Below the pieces are notes generated by a model. That model did not search any database and had not been told where the DNA came from. It saw only the letters and a program-made list of their open reading frames with translations. 64,000 bases of DNA, taken from contig NZ_BMRF01000015.1 of the NCBI RefSeq assembly GCF_014648495.1, forward strand, positions 124,001 through 188,000. Reading direction: 5' to 3'. The translations under genes were made by a program, and so were the position numbers. The DNA is from Actinomadura cremea. GTDB lineage: Bacteria; Actinomycetota; Actinomycetes; Streptosporangiales; Streptosporangiaceae. Shown here piece by piece: positions 34,456-43,024 of the stretch; positions within the stretch are counted from its first letter, which is position 1, and every line of letters begins with the position of its first letter.

Positions 34456-36486
34456 GTGACTCCCCTCAAGGTCAGCGTCGTCGTGCCCGTCTACGACTGC
34501 GTCACGACGGTCGCGACGGCGCTGGGCTCCGCCCTCGACCAGTCGATCGACCCGGAACTGGTCGAGGTGATCGCGGTCGACGACGGCTCCACCGACGGCA
34601 GCGCCGCCGAGCTGGACCGGCTCGCGGCGCTGCATCCGCGGCTGACCGTGCTGAAGCGCGCCAACTCCGGCGGCCCCGGCGGGCCGCGCAACACCGCCAT
34701 CGCCCGCGCCCGCGGCGAGTACCTCTTCTTCCTCGACGCCGACGACCGGCTCGGCCACGAGGCGCTGGAACGGATGTGCGCCGCCGCGGACGCGCACGGC
34801 ACCGACGTCGTCATCGGCCGGTACGTCGGCGTCGGACGGCCCGTCGCGAAGTTCACCGAGAGCATCGCGCACGTCTCCGTGGACGACCCGGACACCGACA
34901 TCTACTCCAAGTCGCTGACCGCGCAGAAGCTGTTCCGCCGGTCGGTGGTCGAGGAGCACCGGATCCGGTTCCCCGAGGGCGCGCCGACCGGCGAGGACAA
35001 GGTCTTCACCGCGCACGCGCTGCTGCACGCGTCCGGCGGCGTGTCCGTCGTCGCCGACCACGACTGCTACTACCTGGTCGAGCGGGACGACGGCAGCAGC
35101 CTCATGCAGAACGGGCTCGCGGCCCGGCCCGGCTACTACGCGAAGGCGGCGCGCCCGCTGCTGGAGAACGTGGTGGCGCACCGCGAGCCCGGCCCGATCC
35201 GGGACCGGATGCTCGTCCGCCACTTCCACCGCGACGTCCTGCACGCGTTCAACGACGACTACCCGGGCTCGTCCGAGGAGCGGCGGCGCCGCCTCTGGGA
35301 GGAGGCTCGGGCGCTGTGCGACGAGTTCCTCACCGAGCCGGTGCTGATGGCGATGCCGCCGAAGTTCCGGCTGATCGCGCACTGCCTGCGCGGCGGCGAC
35401 GAGGACCTGCTGGTGCGCGTCATCGAGGCGGCGGCCGCCGGCCCGGTCCCGGTGGTCGTCGACAAGGACCGCGCGCACGCCCGCTACCCGGGGTTCCGCG
35501 AACCGTCCGCGGGCGTCCCCGACGACTGCTTCGACGTCACCGACCGGCTGCGGCCGCGGCGGTCCCTGACGTCGCTGGCGTGGTCCGGGGACCGGCTGCG
35601 GGTCGGCTGGACGGCGGAGATCCCCCGGCTGGACGCCGCCGACCGCACCGTCACCCTGCTGCTGCGGCCGCGCAAGAAGGGCGCCGAGCAGCGGATCGCG
35701 GCCGAACCCGACGGCACCGGCGGCACCGGTCACGCGGCCGGGATCGCCGCCGCCGACGGCGGTGTGTGGGATCTGCACATCGAGGTGCGGCACGGGCAGC
35801 TCGCCAAGGAGGCCCGGCTCGGCGCCGCGCGGGCCGAGGGCGTCGCCGAGCCCGCGGCCCGGTTCGTCCGGTGCGAGGACGGGACCGGCGCGGCCGTCGA
35901 GCCGTTCTTCACCCGCGAGTACGGCAACCTGTCGTTCACCGTCACCCGCGGCACCGCCGGGGCCGTGCGGCTGCTGCGGTTCGAGGGGGCCGAGTGGGCG
36001 CCGGACGGACGGCTGCGGGTGCGCGGCCGGCTGCCCGTGACGCCCGCCGCCGCGGCGCTCGTCCGGCTCGGCGTCGCGCTCGACCACCGCACCCAGGGCA
36101 CGTCCCTGGCGGGCGAGGTCGTGTGGGACGACCGCTCGGGCGGCGGACCCGGTTCCGAATCCGGGTCCGGTGACGACGGCGGGTCCGGCTTCTCGGCGCT
36201 GCTGGACCCGCGCGGGCTCGCCGCCGGGCGCTGGGACGCCTGGCTGGAGATCACGGTCGGCGGGGAGCGGTCGCGGGTGCGGATCCCCATGCCCAGGGCC
36301 GGACGGTCGTCGCCCGTCCCGTGCGCGCCGCTCGGGCTGCGCAGCGCGTCCTTCTACCGGACCGAGGGCGGGAACCTGTCGGTCGAGGTCGTGCCCGGCA
36401 AGGTGCCCGCGCTGGCACGGTCGGCGAAGCGGCGGCTGCGCGCTCCCCTCCCGAAGAAGGACTCCGCACAGAAGCCCCACTCGTGA
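34456..36486 (+). CDS. GT2 glycosyltransferase with beta-rich C-terminal domains (TarS/TarQ-like layout)
   Basis: 676 residues. The N-terminal GT-A domain has VSVVVPVYDCVTTVATAL, VDDGSTDGS, LFFLDADDRLG (DxD) and a catalytic-base-like EDKVF. From about residue 360 to the end there are beta-strand-rich repeats (SLTSLAWSGDRLRVGWTAEI; GAEWAPDGRLRVRGRLPV) similar to those in the neighbouring genes. This layout resembles the wall teichoic acid glycosyltransferases whose C-terminal beta domains oligomerise. It likely decorates or primes the same polymer. The stop overlaps the next start by four bases. Confidence 0.85.
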   Translation: MTPLKVSVVVPVYDCVTTVATALGSALDQSIDPELVEVIAVDDGSTDGSAAELDRLAALHPRLTVLKRANSGGPGGPRNTAIARARGEYLFFLDADDRLGHEALERMCAAADAHGTDVVIGRYVGVGRPVAKFTESIAHVSVDDPDTDIYSKSLTAQKLFRRSVVEEHRIRFPEGAPTGEDKVFTAHALLHASGGVSVVADHDCYYLVERDDGSSLMQNGLAARPGYYAKAARPLLENVVAHREPGPIRDRMLVRHFHRDVLHAFNDDYPGSSEERRRRLWEEARALCDEFLTEPVLMAMPPKFRLIAHCLRGGDEDLLVRVIEAAAAGPVPVVVDKDRAHARYPGFREPSAGVPDDCFDVTDRLRPRRSLTSLAWSGDRLRVGWTAEIPRLDAADRTVTLLLRPRKKGAEQRIAAEPDGTGGTGHAAGIAAADGGVWDLHIEVRHGQLAKEARLGAARAEGVAEPAARFVRCEDGTGAAVEPFFTREYGNLSFTVTRGTAGAVRLLRFEGAEWAPDGRLRVRGRLPVTPAAAALVRLGVALDHRTQGTSLAGEVVWDDRSGGGPGSESGSGDDGGSGFSALLDPRGLAAGRWDAWLEITVGGERSRVRIPMPRAGRSSPVPCAPLGLRSASFYRTEGGNLSVEVVPGKVPALARSAKRRLRAPLPKKDSAQKPHS

Positions 36487-37310
36487 CGAAAGGCCCCGGC
36501 GGCATTGATAAGCTACCGCGTCCACTTCGGGGAAGGGCCGCATCCTTGGCAACTGTCGCGAACCACGTCAGGGTCGACGCCGACGACGTCCTGACGGTCG
36601 GCTGGGACACGCCCCTTCCGGACGGGGAGCGCGTCGTGCTGCGGCACGCGGCGTCCGGCGCCGTCCGGCCGGGACGGGCCCGCGGCGACGGCCTCCGGTG
36701 GACGCTGCCCGTCGGCGACCTCGGCACCGGCGACTGGGAGGCGTGCCTCGAGGCGGGGAGCATCGCCCGGCCGCTGCTGACCGACGACCCCGGATTCTCC
36801 CTCGACGGGCTCCTCGCCTACGCCGACCGCCCCCGCGACCGCGCCGTCCGCGTCACCCGCTCCCCCGACGGACGCGTCGGGCTGCGGGTCCGCGCGGTCG
36901 TCCCGCACGCCGAGGTCCGCGCGGTGCACCCGGGCGGCGGCGAGATCCGCGTCACCGGCCGCCTCGCCTACACCGGCCCGCGCCCGGCCGCCGCCCGCCT
37001 CGTCGCCGTCGCCCGCGGCAGCGGCTGGCGGGTCGCCTGGTCGGCCCGCGTCGAGGGCACCGCGTTCCGCGTCTGCGCGCCCATCGACGTGCTGACCGCC
37101 GAACCGCCCGCCATCTGGGACCTGTGGCTCGACGCGGCCGACGTCCACGCCCGGCTGGCGTGCCTCCTCGACGACGCCCCCGGCAAGCGCGGCAAGGTCT
37201 CCTTCCCGCGCCAGTTCGCCGCGGACCGGTCCGTCCGGCCCTACTACACGGTGCGGGACGAGCTGGCGTTCGCCTGCCACGAGCGCGAGCGCCGGGACGG
37301 CACCCGATGA
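36483..37310 (+). CDS. Beta-rich accessory domain protein of the wall-polymer cluster
   Basis: 275 residues, no catalytic motif. It consists of repeats like those fused to the neighbouring transferases: DDVLTVGWDTPLPDGERVVLR, GEIRVTGRLAYTG, WDLWLDAADVHARL. I read it as a free-standing version of that domain, perhaps binding polymer or partners (inference). GTG 36483 overlaps the previous stop (GTGA); a TTG at 36546 with GGGGAAGGG upstream, after a local AT-rich patch TTGATAAGCTA, is an alternative start with its own promoter. It overlaps the next gene by four bases. Confidence 0.65.
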   Translation: MTKGPGGIDKLPRPLRGRAASLATVANHVRVDADDVLTVGWDTPLPDGERVVLRHAASGAVRPGRARGDGLRWTLPVGDLGTGDWEACLEAGSIARPLLTDDPGFSLDGLLAYADRPRDRAVRVTRSPDGRVGLRVRAVVPHAEVRAVHPGGGEIRVTGRLAYTGPRPAAARLVAVARGSGWRVAWSARVEGTAFRVCAPIDVLTAEPPAIWDLWLDAADVHARLACLLDDAPGKRGKVSFPRQFAADRSVRPYYTVRDELAFACHERERRDGTR

Positions 37311-38452
37311 GGATCGTCTTCATGCTGCTGGACGCGGCGGCGCTCGACGGCACCGTCCGCAGCACGTTCACGCTCGCGGGCGAGCTGGCCCGCCGGCACG
37401 ACGTCGAGGTCCTCAGCGTGCTGCGCACCACCGACGCCCCCGCGTTCCCGCTGCCGGACCGCGTCCGGCTGGACCACCTCGTGGACGCGCGCGACGACGC
37501 GCGGCTCGCGCGGCTGCGGCAGGGCCGCGCCCGCCGCCTCCTCGACCGGCCCAGCGCGCTCGTCCATCCGGAGGAGCGCTCCTACCGCTTCTTCTCGGCG
37601 CTGACCGACGAGCGCATCCCCCGCGCCCTGCGCAGGCTCCGCGCCGACGTGCTCGTCACCACCCGCGCGGGCCTCAACATCGCCGCGGCCCGCTTCGCGC
37701 CGTCCCGCGTCACCCGCGTCGGGCAGGAGCACCTGCACCTCGGTATCCACGAGCCCGGCATCCTGGCCGAGATCGAACGCTGGTACCCGAGGCTCGACGC
37801 GGTCACCACGCTGACCGCGGCCGACCGCGAGAACTACGAGAACCTGATCCCGGACCTGCGCGTCCGCACCCTCCGCAACGGCCTCCCCGACCGCGTGTAC
37901 CCGCGCTCCCGGCAGGAGAACAAGGTCGTCGTGGCGGCCGGCCGGCTCACCTGGATCAAGGGCTACGACCTGCTGATCAAGGCGTTCGCCCGGGTCGCGG
38001 AGAAGCACCCGGAATGGACGCTGCGCGTCCACGGCAAGGGCGAACGGCTCGAACGGCTGCGCCGCCAGGTCACCCGCCTCGGCCTCTACAACAACGTCAT
38101 GCTGATGGGCCCGTCGGACGACATCGAGGGCGAGTTCGCGAAGGCGTCGATCCTCGCCGTCCCGTCCCGCGCCGAGGCGTTCGGCATGACGATCGTCGAG
38201 GGCTTCGCGTGCGGGCTGCCCGCCGTCGCGTTCGACTGCCCCCGCGGCCCCCGCGAGATCATCACCGCCGGGCACGACGGCCTGCTCGTCCCGCCCGAGG
38301 ACCCGCGTGCCCTCGGCGACGCGCTCGTCCGGCTCATCGACGACGAGCCCCTCCGCCACCGCATGGCCGCCGCCGCGCCCGACACCGCGCGCCGCTACGC
38401 CGTCGCGACGGTCGCCGCCGACTGGGAGGCGTTCCTCGGCGACCTGCGCTAG
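37307..38452 (+). CDS. GT4-family glycosyltransferase
   Basis: 381 residues, GT-B fold. N-terminus MRIVFMLLDAAALDGTVRSTFTLAGELARR; C-terminal donor site VVVAAGRLTWIKGYDLLIKAFARV, then SRAEAFGMTIVEGFACGLPAVAFDCPRGPREII with the usual EX7E acidic pair. This sequence type is frequent beside CDP-glycerol glycerophosphotransferases in actinomycete teichoic acid loci. ATG 37307 overlaps the previous stop (ATGA). It is the last gene of the run starting at 28640. Donor sugar unknown. Confidence 0.88.
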   Translation: MRIVFMLLDAAALDGTVRSTFTLAGELARRHDVEVLSVLRTTDAPAFPLPDRVRLDHLVDARDDARLARLRQGRARRLLDRPSALVHPEERSYRFFSALTDERIPRALRRLRADVLVTTRAGLNIAAARFAPSRVTRVGQEHLHLGIHEPGILAEIERWYPRLDAVTTLTAADRENYENLIPDLRVRTLRNGLPDRVYPRSRQENKVVVAAGRLTWIKGYDLLIKAFARVAEKHPEWTLRVHGKGERLERLRRQVTRLGLYNNVMLMGPSDDIEGEFAKASILAVPSRAEAFGMTIVEGFACGLPAVAFDCPRGPREIITAGHDGLLVPPEDPRALGDALVRLIDDEPLRHRMAAAAPDTARRYAVATVAADWEAFLGDLR

Positions 38453-38460
38453 ATCCCCTT

Positions 38461-38568
38461 TCCGGACACGGGCGGACACGTCCCGGAGACGATTCGGTGG
38501 AGAACCGCGTTACTCGCGGGTCCGGACACGGCAGTCGGGAAGAATGCCGGAGGCCACTTCCGGACAGT
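38461..38568. repeat. Three copies of TCCGGACA upstream of a CDP-alcohol transferase gene
   Basis: TCCGGACACGG occurs at 38461-38471 and again at 38521-38531, exactly 60 bases apart, and TCCGGACA recurs at 38561-38568 region just before a TAGCAT -10-like element. The placement in a 158-base promoter region suggests regulator sites, but the source is unknown. Confidence 0.4.
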
Positions 38569-38610
38569 CGCTAGCATCGGAACGGCCCTGACGACGAAAG
38601 GAACTCCACC

Positions 38611-39642
38611 ATGGCGAACTTCACGCTCGACGACGTTCGGCAACGGACGTACAAGGCGCGTGACGCGTGGTGGACGGTGCTGCTCGTCGACCCGCTCGCC
38701 GCGCGGCTGGTGAAGTTCACCGCCAACCGGACGCGCATCACCCCGAACCAGCTCACCGTGGCGGCGCTCGTCCTCGGGCTGGCGGCCGGGGCGTGCTTCG
38801 CGATGGCCGACTGGCAGTGGCTGCTGGCGGGCGCGCTGCTGTACCACCTGTCGTTCACGCTCGACTGCATGGACGGCAAGATCGCGCGGCTGAAGGGCAC
38901 CGGGTCGGTGTTCGGCGCGTGGCTCGACTACATCTTCGACCGGCTGCGCGTCCTCGCCTGCGCGATCGCCCTGATGGCCGGGCAGTACGTCGCCACGGAC
39001 AACGTCGCCTACGTGTGGACGGCGCTCGCCGTCGTCTTCCTCGACATGCTCCGCTACATGGACTCCCTCGAGATCTTCAAGGTGCGCGCGCAGATGCGGG
39101 CGACGCTGGCGAAGGCGCGGCGGGAGGCCGAGTCGCTGGAGCTGGCGGAGCTGCGGGCCGGGGGCGCGGCGCAGGGCGAGGTCGGCGAGCGGCTGGCGTC
39201 GGCGGAGCGCACGCTCGACGCCGAGGACGCCGAGGACGAGGACCGGGTCGTCGGCGAGGAGGCGTCCGAGAAGGCCGCCGACGCCGTTATGCAGCGGGGC
39301 CTCTACCAGAAGTTCCCCTGGTACATCCGCATCCGCGACGTGCTCATGCGCGGGCGCATCCGGCCGCACCTGTTCAGCGGCATCGAGTTCCAGATGGGCG
39401 TGTTCATCGTCGCGCCGGTCGCCGCGGCGATCGTCTCCGGCGCGATCATCCCCGTCGTCGCGGTCAGCGCCGCCGGGATGCTGTTCTTCGAGCTCGTGGT
39501 CATCTACAAGTTCTGGATGGCGACGCACGCCTACAACCGGAACATGGCGCTCCTGGACGAGAAGATCGAGGGCTACCGCGAGCGGCTGCCCGAGGACGAG
39601 TTCGAGCGGGTCCAGGCGGGCGCCGGCACCAGCGCCGGCTGA
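38611..39642 (+). CDS. CDP-alcohol phosphatidyltransferase family enzyme
   Basis: 343 residues, polytopic. The complete CDP-OH-P signature DCMDGKIARLKGTGSVFG then AWLDYIFD lies at about residues 90-118, with all four catalytic aspartates. Helices flank it (LTVAALVLGLAAGACFAM; LACAIALMAGQYV; VFIVAPVAAAIVSGAIIPVVAVSAAGML). A charged coiled-coil-like insert (about residues 165-225, Glu/Ala-rich) separates the helices, which is unusual for small members such as PgsA. It joins a CDP-activated lipid or polyol to a second alcohol phosphate. Located among wall-polymer genes, its substrate may be a polyol phosphate. GAAAGGAAC precedes ATG 38611. Confidence 0.88.
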   Translation: MANFTLDDVRQRTYKARDAWWTVLLVDPLAARLVKFTANRTRITPNQLTVAALVLGLAAGACFAMADWQWLLAGALLYHLSFTLDCMDGKIARLKGTGSVFGAWLDYIFDRLRVLACAIALMAGQYVATDNVAYVWTALAVVFLDMLRYMDSLEIFKVRAQMRATLAKARREAESLELAELRAGGAAQGEVGERLASAERTLDAEDAEDEDRVVGEEASEKAADAVMQRGLYQKFPWYIRIRDVLMRGRIRPHLFSGIEFQMGVFIVAPVAAAIVSGAIIPVVAVSAAGMLFFELVVIYKFWMATHAYNRNMALLDEKIEGYRERLPEDEFERVQAGAGTSAG

Positions 39643-39676
39643 CCCGTCCCGCCTGTACCGGCGGCGGCCCGGCGAA

Positions 39677-39701
39677 GCCGCGGCCGAGTGATGGCCGCGG
39701 C
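39677..39701. terminator. 9-bp symmetric hairpin between convergent genes
   Basis: GCCGCGGCC at 39677-39685 pairs with GGCCGCGGC at 39693-39701 across a 7-base loop, in the 71-base gap between two converging genes. Confidence 0.6.
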
Positions 39702-39713
39702 CGGTCGCGGACG

Positions 39714-40541
39714 TCAGCGCTTGAGGAACTCCAGGAGGTCCCGGTTGAAGCGCTCCTTGTCGCCGGGCACCATCGCGATCCCGTGCGAGGAGCCCTCGTA
39801 GACCTTGAGCTCCGCGTCCCCGATGATCTCGACGGACTTGCGCGCGGTGGCGTCGATCGGGACGATCTGGTCGTCGTCGCCGTGCACGATCAGCGTGGGG
39901 ACGTCGAAGGCGCGCAGGTCCTCGGTGAAGTCGGTGCGTGCGAAGGCGTCCACGCAGGCCACCCCGGCCTGGATGTTCTCGTGCATGGCCATGAGCCAGA
40001 ACGCGTCCCGGTTCCCCTGGGTGACCTTGTTGCCCGGACGGTTCGCGCCGAAGAAGCCCGCGGAGGCGTCCCTCCAGTACTGCGAACGCTCGGCGATGAT
40101 GCCGTTCTTGATGTCCTCGAAGACCTGCGCGGGGACGCCCTCGGGATTGTCCGGCCCCTGGAGCATCAGCGGCGGGATGGCCGACAGCAGGACCGCCCTG
40201 GAGACCCGCCCGGTGCCGTGGCGGCCGATGTAGCGGGCGAGTTCGCCGCCGCCCATGGAGTGCGCGACGAGCGTCGCGTTCGTCAGGTCGAGGTGCTCCA
40301 TCAGATCGTTGAGATCGTCGGCGAAGGTGTCGAAGTCGTAGCCCGTGAAAGGCTGGCTGGACCGGCCGTGACCGCGCCGGTCGTGCGCGATCCCGCGGAA
40401 GCCGTTCCCGGCCACCATCCGCATCTGGTCTTCCCAGGCGTCGGCGTTCAGGGGCCAGCCGTGGATGAACACCACGGGGTCCCCCGAGCCCCAGTCCTTG
40501 TAGAAGATCTCCTCGCCGTCCCGGGTCTTGACGTACCCCAT
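39714..40541 (-). CDS. Alpha/beta hydrolase, non-heme haloperoxidase type
   Basis: 275 residues. The catalytic triad is visible: nucleophile in VAHSMGGGE, acid in LIVHGDDDQIVP, and histidine in EGSSHGIAM near the C-terminus. The N-terminus GYVKTRDGEEIFYKDWGSGDPVVFIHGWPL is the non-heme chloroperoxidase/esterase pattern. Members hydrolyse esters and, with peracids, brominate in vitro; the physiological substrate is unknown. ATG 40541 matches the family start and has a GGGGGG run 7 bases upstream; ATG 40586 would add 15 residues. No signal peptide. It appears separately transcribed behind the strong stem at 40655. Confidence 0.88.
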   Translation of the reverse strand: MGYVKTRDGEEIFYKDWGSGDPVVFIHGWPLNADAWEDQMRMVAGNGFRGIAHDRRGHGRSSQPFTGYDFDTFADDLNDLMEHLDLTNATLVAHSMGGGELARYIGRHGTGRVSRAVLLSAIPPLMLQGPDNPEGVPAQVFEDIKNGIIAERSQYWRDASAGFFGANRPGNKVTQGNRDAFWLMAMHENIQAGVACVDAFARTDFTEDLRAFDVPTLIVHGDDDQIVPIDATARKSVEIIGDAELKVYEGSSHGIAMVPGDKERFNRDLLEFLKR

Positions 40542-40654
40542 GCAGGTGCCCCCCGATTCGTGGTGGTGCCGCTGGAACAGTCCCATGTGCCGTCCCCCGT
40601 CTCCTCTTCGAGTCAAGGGAAGGGCCCGACAACTCGCCACGACCCGCGAACATT

Positions 40655-40698
40655 CGGACGCCCTTCCTCGGGCGAGACTTCCCGAGGAAGGGCGTCCG
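40655..40698. terminator. Perfect 18-bp hairpin
   Basis: CGGACGCCCTTCCTCGGG at 40655-40672 pairs exactly with 40681-40698 with an 8-base loop. It lies downstream of the minus-strand glycosyltransferase (stop at 40755) and upstream of the hydrolase, so it probably ends the wecB-operon transcript. Confidence 0.8.
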
Positions 40699-40754
40699 GT
40701 AAGCCACCGCCGGTCCAAGAAACCTTTGCCGCCCGGTGGAGCGCGGACGGGCGG

Positions 40755-43013
40755 CTACGACCCGGCGGGCGCGTCCGTCCGCACCGTGTTGTCCGTCCGG
40801 ACCGTGTTGTCCATCCGCACCGCGGGCGGCCGCGCCAGCACGTCCGTCCACCGGGCGCAGACCTCGTCGAGGCCGTAAGCCGCGCGGACCTGGTCGCGGG
40901 CCAGGGCCGCGTCGTCCTCCCAGCGGCCGAGCGCGACGGTCGCGGCGATCGACGCGGCCATGGCGGACGGGTCGTCGTGGATCCACCGCCGGTCGTAGAT
41001 CGTGTCGGAGCCGGGCCACGGGAGCAGGGCCGGGATCGCGCCGGACGCCATGCCCTCGGCGGGCGCCAGGTGGAAGCTCTCGTCGTCGCTGGTGGACAGG
41101 ACGAACCCGATGCGGCGCAGCCAGGACGCGACGTCGCGGCCGTAGGAGTCGAACACCACGCCGCCCGACAGGAGCGGCGAGCGCCGGATGCGGCGGAACA
41201 GCTTCTCGTAGTGCTCGCGCTCCTCGTCCTTCTGCCAGATCCACCAGTACTCCCACGGGAGCTTGGACTTGACGAAGAGGGTGAAGCGCGGGTCGTCGCG
41301 GCGCAGCTCCTCCAGGACGTCGACGGCGAGGTCGAGGCGCTTGCGGGACGGCGCGATGCCGATGACCCCGAGGTGGTGCCGGGCCCCCCTGAGCTTCGGC
41401 CGGTCGAGCTGCCGGTCGTCCACCCAGTTGGGGACGGTGACGACCTTCTCGGCGGGCCAGCCGGTCATCTCCCGGGTCAGGTCCGTGTAGTGGGGGCTGA
41501 CGCAGATGACCTGGTCGACGGCGTCGATGTCGAGCTGCTTGGGCCAGGGCGCGTACAGCTCGAACCGGTGGAGCCGGACGACGAGGCGCTGCCCCTCGCG
41601 CTTGTTCTTCGCGTACCAGAGCGCGTTCGGCCCGCACCATTCGCAGATGACGACGTCGGCCCACTCGACCAGCTCGCGGCTGCGGTCGGGGTCGTGGGCC
41701 TTGAGCGCGGCCCAGTGGTCGACGCGCACCTCCATGTCGGGGCGCGACCGCAGGTAGTCGAGGAGGCGGGTGAAGAACTTCAGGTCGTGGCCCGCGACCC
41801 CGACGCGCAGCTTCGCCGCCCCCGGACGGTACGCGGCCGCGGCCGTGCGGACCTGCTCGGCGGGCGCGGGGAACGTCTCGGCGAGGTAGCCGCCGAGCCG
41901 CTCGGCGGCGGCGTCGAGGCTGAACCCGGCGGCGGCCGCGCGGCAGCGGTCGACGGCGAGGGTGAACACCTCGGGGTTCTTGCCGATGAGCGTGAGCGCG
42001 TCGAGGACGTCGGCCTCGGTGGCGGCGAACAGCGGGTAGTCGGCGCCGAACAGCCGCTCGTGCATGGGCGTCCGGTTGAGGACGACCGGGACGCCGAGCA
42101 TCCCGCACTCGAGGAGCTTCGTGGACAGCTCCAGGCTCGCGTCCAGCTCCGGGTGCCGCCACGACAGGCCGACGTCGCAGCCGGCGGTCAGCCGCATCGC
42201 CTCGGCGCGCGGGTGGCCGCCGTGCCAGACGACGCCCTGGCCGGACTCCAGCGCGGTGCGCATCCGGTCGGCGTAGCCGGGGTCGTCCGGGTCGTCGTGG
42301 ACCTTGTCGCCGACCATGTGGAGCTCGGCGTCCACGTCGCGCTGGCCGAGCAGGCGCGGCAGCGCGGTCATCTCGAGCGTGTTCCAGCGCGGCGCGAACT
42401 TGCCCGTGTAGACGAGGCGCAGGGCGCGCCCGTCCGGGGTCCCGGCGGGGCGCTCCGCCAGGCCGTCGGGGAGCACGACGACGGGCGGGAACAGGACGCT
42501 CTTGCCGGCGGTGGCGGGGACGGCGGCCTCCAGGAAGCCGCGCAGCTCCTCGGTCTGGCAGAGCAGCAGCCGGGACGCGTCGGCGATGCGGCGCAGCTCG
42601 CCCTTGGCCCCGTTGTCGAACGCCCCGGCCGACTGCGGCACGTCGGTGAGGTAGGTCCACAGCCGTCCGGCGAGGGCGGTGTGGGACAGCTTCCCGGCGA
42701 GGCGGCGGCCGCGCACGACGGCGAGGTCGAACGGCTCCGCCTCGTCGACGCGGCCGAGGATCACCGCGGCCGTCTGCGGGTTCATCGGGACGTCCGAGTC
42801 GATCATGCGCTCGGCGTGCGGGCTGCGGACGGTCACGCCGGGCAGCCCGCGCAGCGGGTCGACGAGGCGCCCGGTGCGCACCGGCGCCTTGAGGACGAGC
42901 GTGACCTCGCAGCCCGCGCGGGCGAGCGCCTGCACCATGCCCTGGACCCAGATCGCCGACCCGTCGATCAGGTTCAGGTCGACGTCGCCGTAGACGAGAG
43001 CGCGTGGTTTCAC
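40755..43013 (-). CDS. Two-domain glycosyltransferase (tandem GT4-like)
   Basis: 752 residues with two GT-B-like units. Residues 1-385 start VKPRALVYGDVDLNLIDGSAIW and contain LVYTGKFAPRWNTLEM and STKLLECGMLGVPVVLNRTPMHE. Residues about 400-752 start LRVGVAGHDLKFFTRLLDYL and contain VGVIGIAP-type GVIGIAPSRKRLDLAVDVL and HLAPAEGMASGAIPALLPW. The tandem arrangement suggests two sugars added in succession, or one catalytic and one structural half. GTG 43013 has AAAGGAGA 4 bases upstream. It ends with a short repeated tail (DNTVRTDNTVRTD) from an 18-base tandem repeat. Co-transcribed with the two genes upstream. Confidence 0.82.
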   Translation of the reverse strand: MKPRALVYGDVDLNLIDGSAIWVQGMVQALARAGCEVTLVLKAPVRTGRLVDPLRGLPGVTVRSPHAERMIDSDVPMNPQTAAVILGRVDEAEPFDLAVVRGRRLAGKLSHTALAGRLWTYLTDVPQSAGAFDNGAKGELRRIADASRLLLCQTEELRGFLEAAVPATAGKSVLFPPVVVLPDGLAERPAGTPDGRALRLVYTGKFAPRWNTLEMTALPRLLGQRDVDAELHMVGDKVHDDPDDPGYADRMRTALESGQGVVWHGGHPRAEAMRLTAGCDVGLSWRHPELDASLELSTKLLECGMLGVPVVLNRTPMHERLFGADYPLFAATEADVLDALTLIGKNPEVFTLAVDRCRAAAAGFSLDAAAERLGGYLAETFPAPAEQVRTAAAAYRPGAAKLRVGVAGHDLKFFTRLLDYLRSRPDMEVRVDHWAALKAHDPDRSRELVEWADVVICEWCGPNALWYAKNKREGQRLVVRLHRFELYAPWPKQLDIDAVDQVICVSPHYTDLTREMTGWPAEKVVTVPNWVDDRQLDRPKLRGARHHLGVIGIAPSRKRLDLAVDVLEELRRDDPRFTLFVKSKLPWEYWWIWQKDEEREHYEKLFRRIRRSPLLSGGVVFDSYGRDVASWLRRIGFVLSTSDDESFHLAPAEGMASGAIPALLPWPGSDTIYDRRWIHDDPSAMAASIAATVALGRWEDDAALARDQVRAAYGLDEVCARWTDVLARPPAVRMDNTVRTDNTVRTDAPAGS
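40773..40826. repeat. 18-bp tandem repeat at the 3' end of a glycosyltransferase gene
   Basis: Units GTCCGTCCGCACCGTGTT (40773-40790), a copy differing at one base (40791-40808) and a diverging third copy (40809-40826). They encode the VRTDNT-type tail repeats; the repeat number may vary between strains. Confidence 0.65.
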
Positions 43014-43024
43014 CTGGTCTCCTT

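Noticed and set aside
30654-34469. A 1271-codon minus-strand open frame
   Set aside because: It is antisense to the glycerophosphotransferase fusion genes and shows only biased shadow composition.
40773-40826. Short CRISPR-like repeat
   Set aside because: The 18-bp units are directly adjacent with no spacers and encode an in-frame protein tail.
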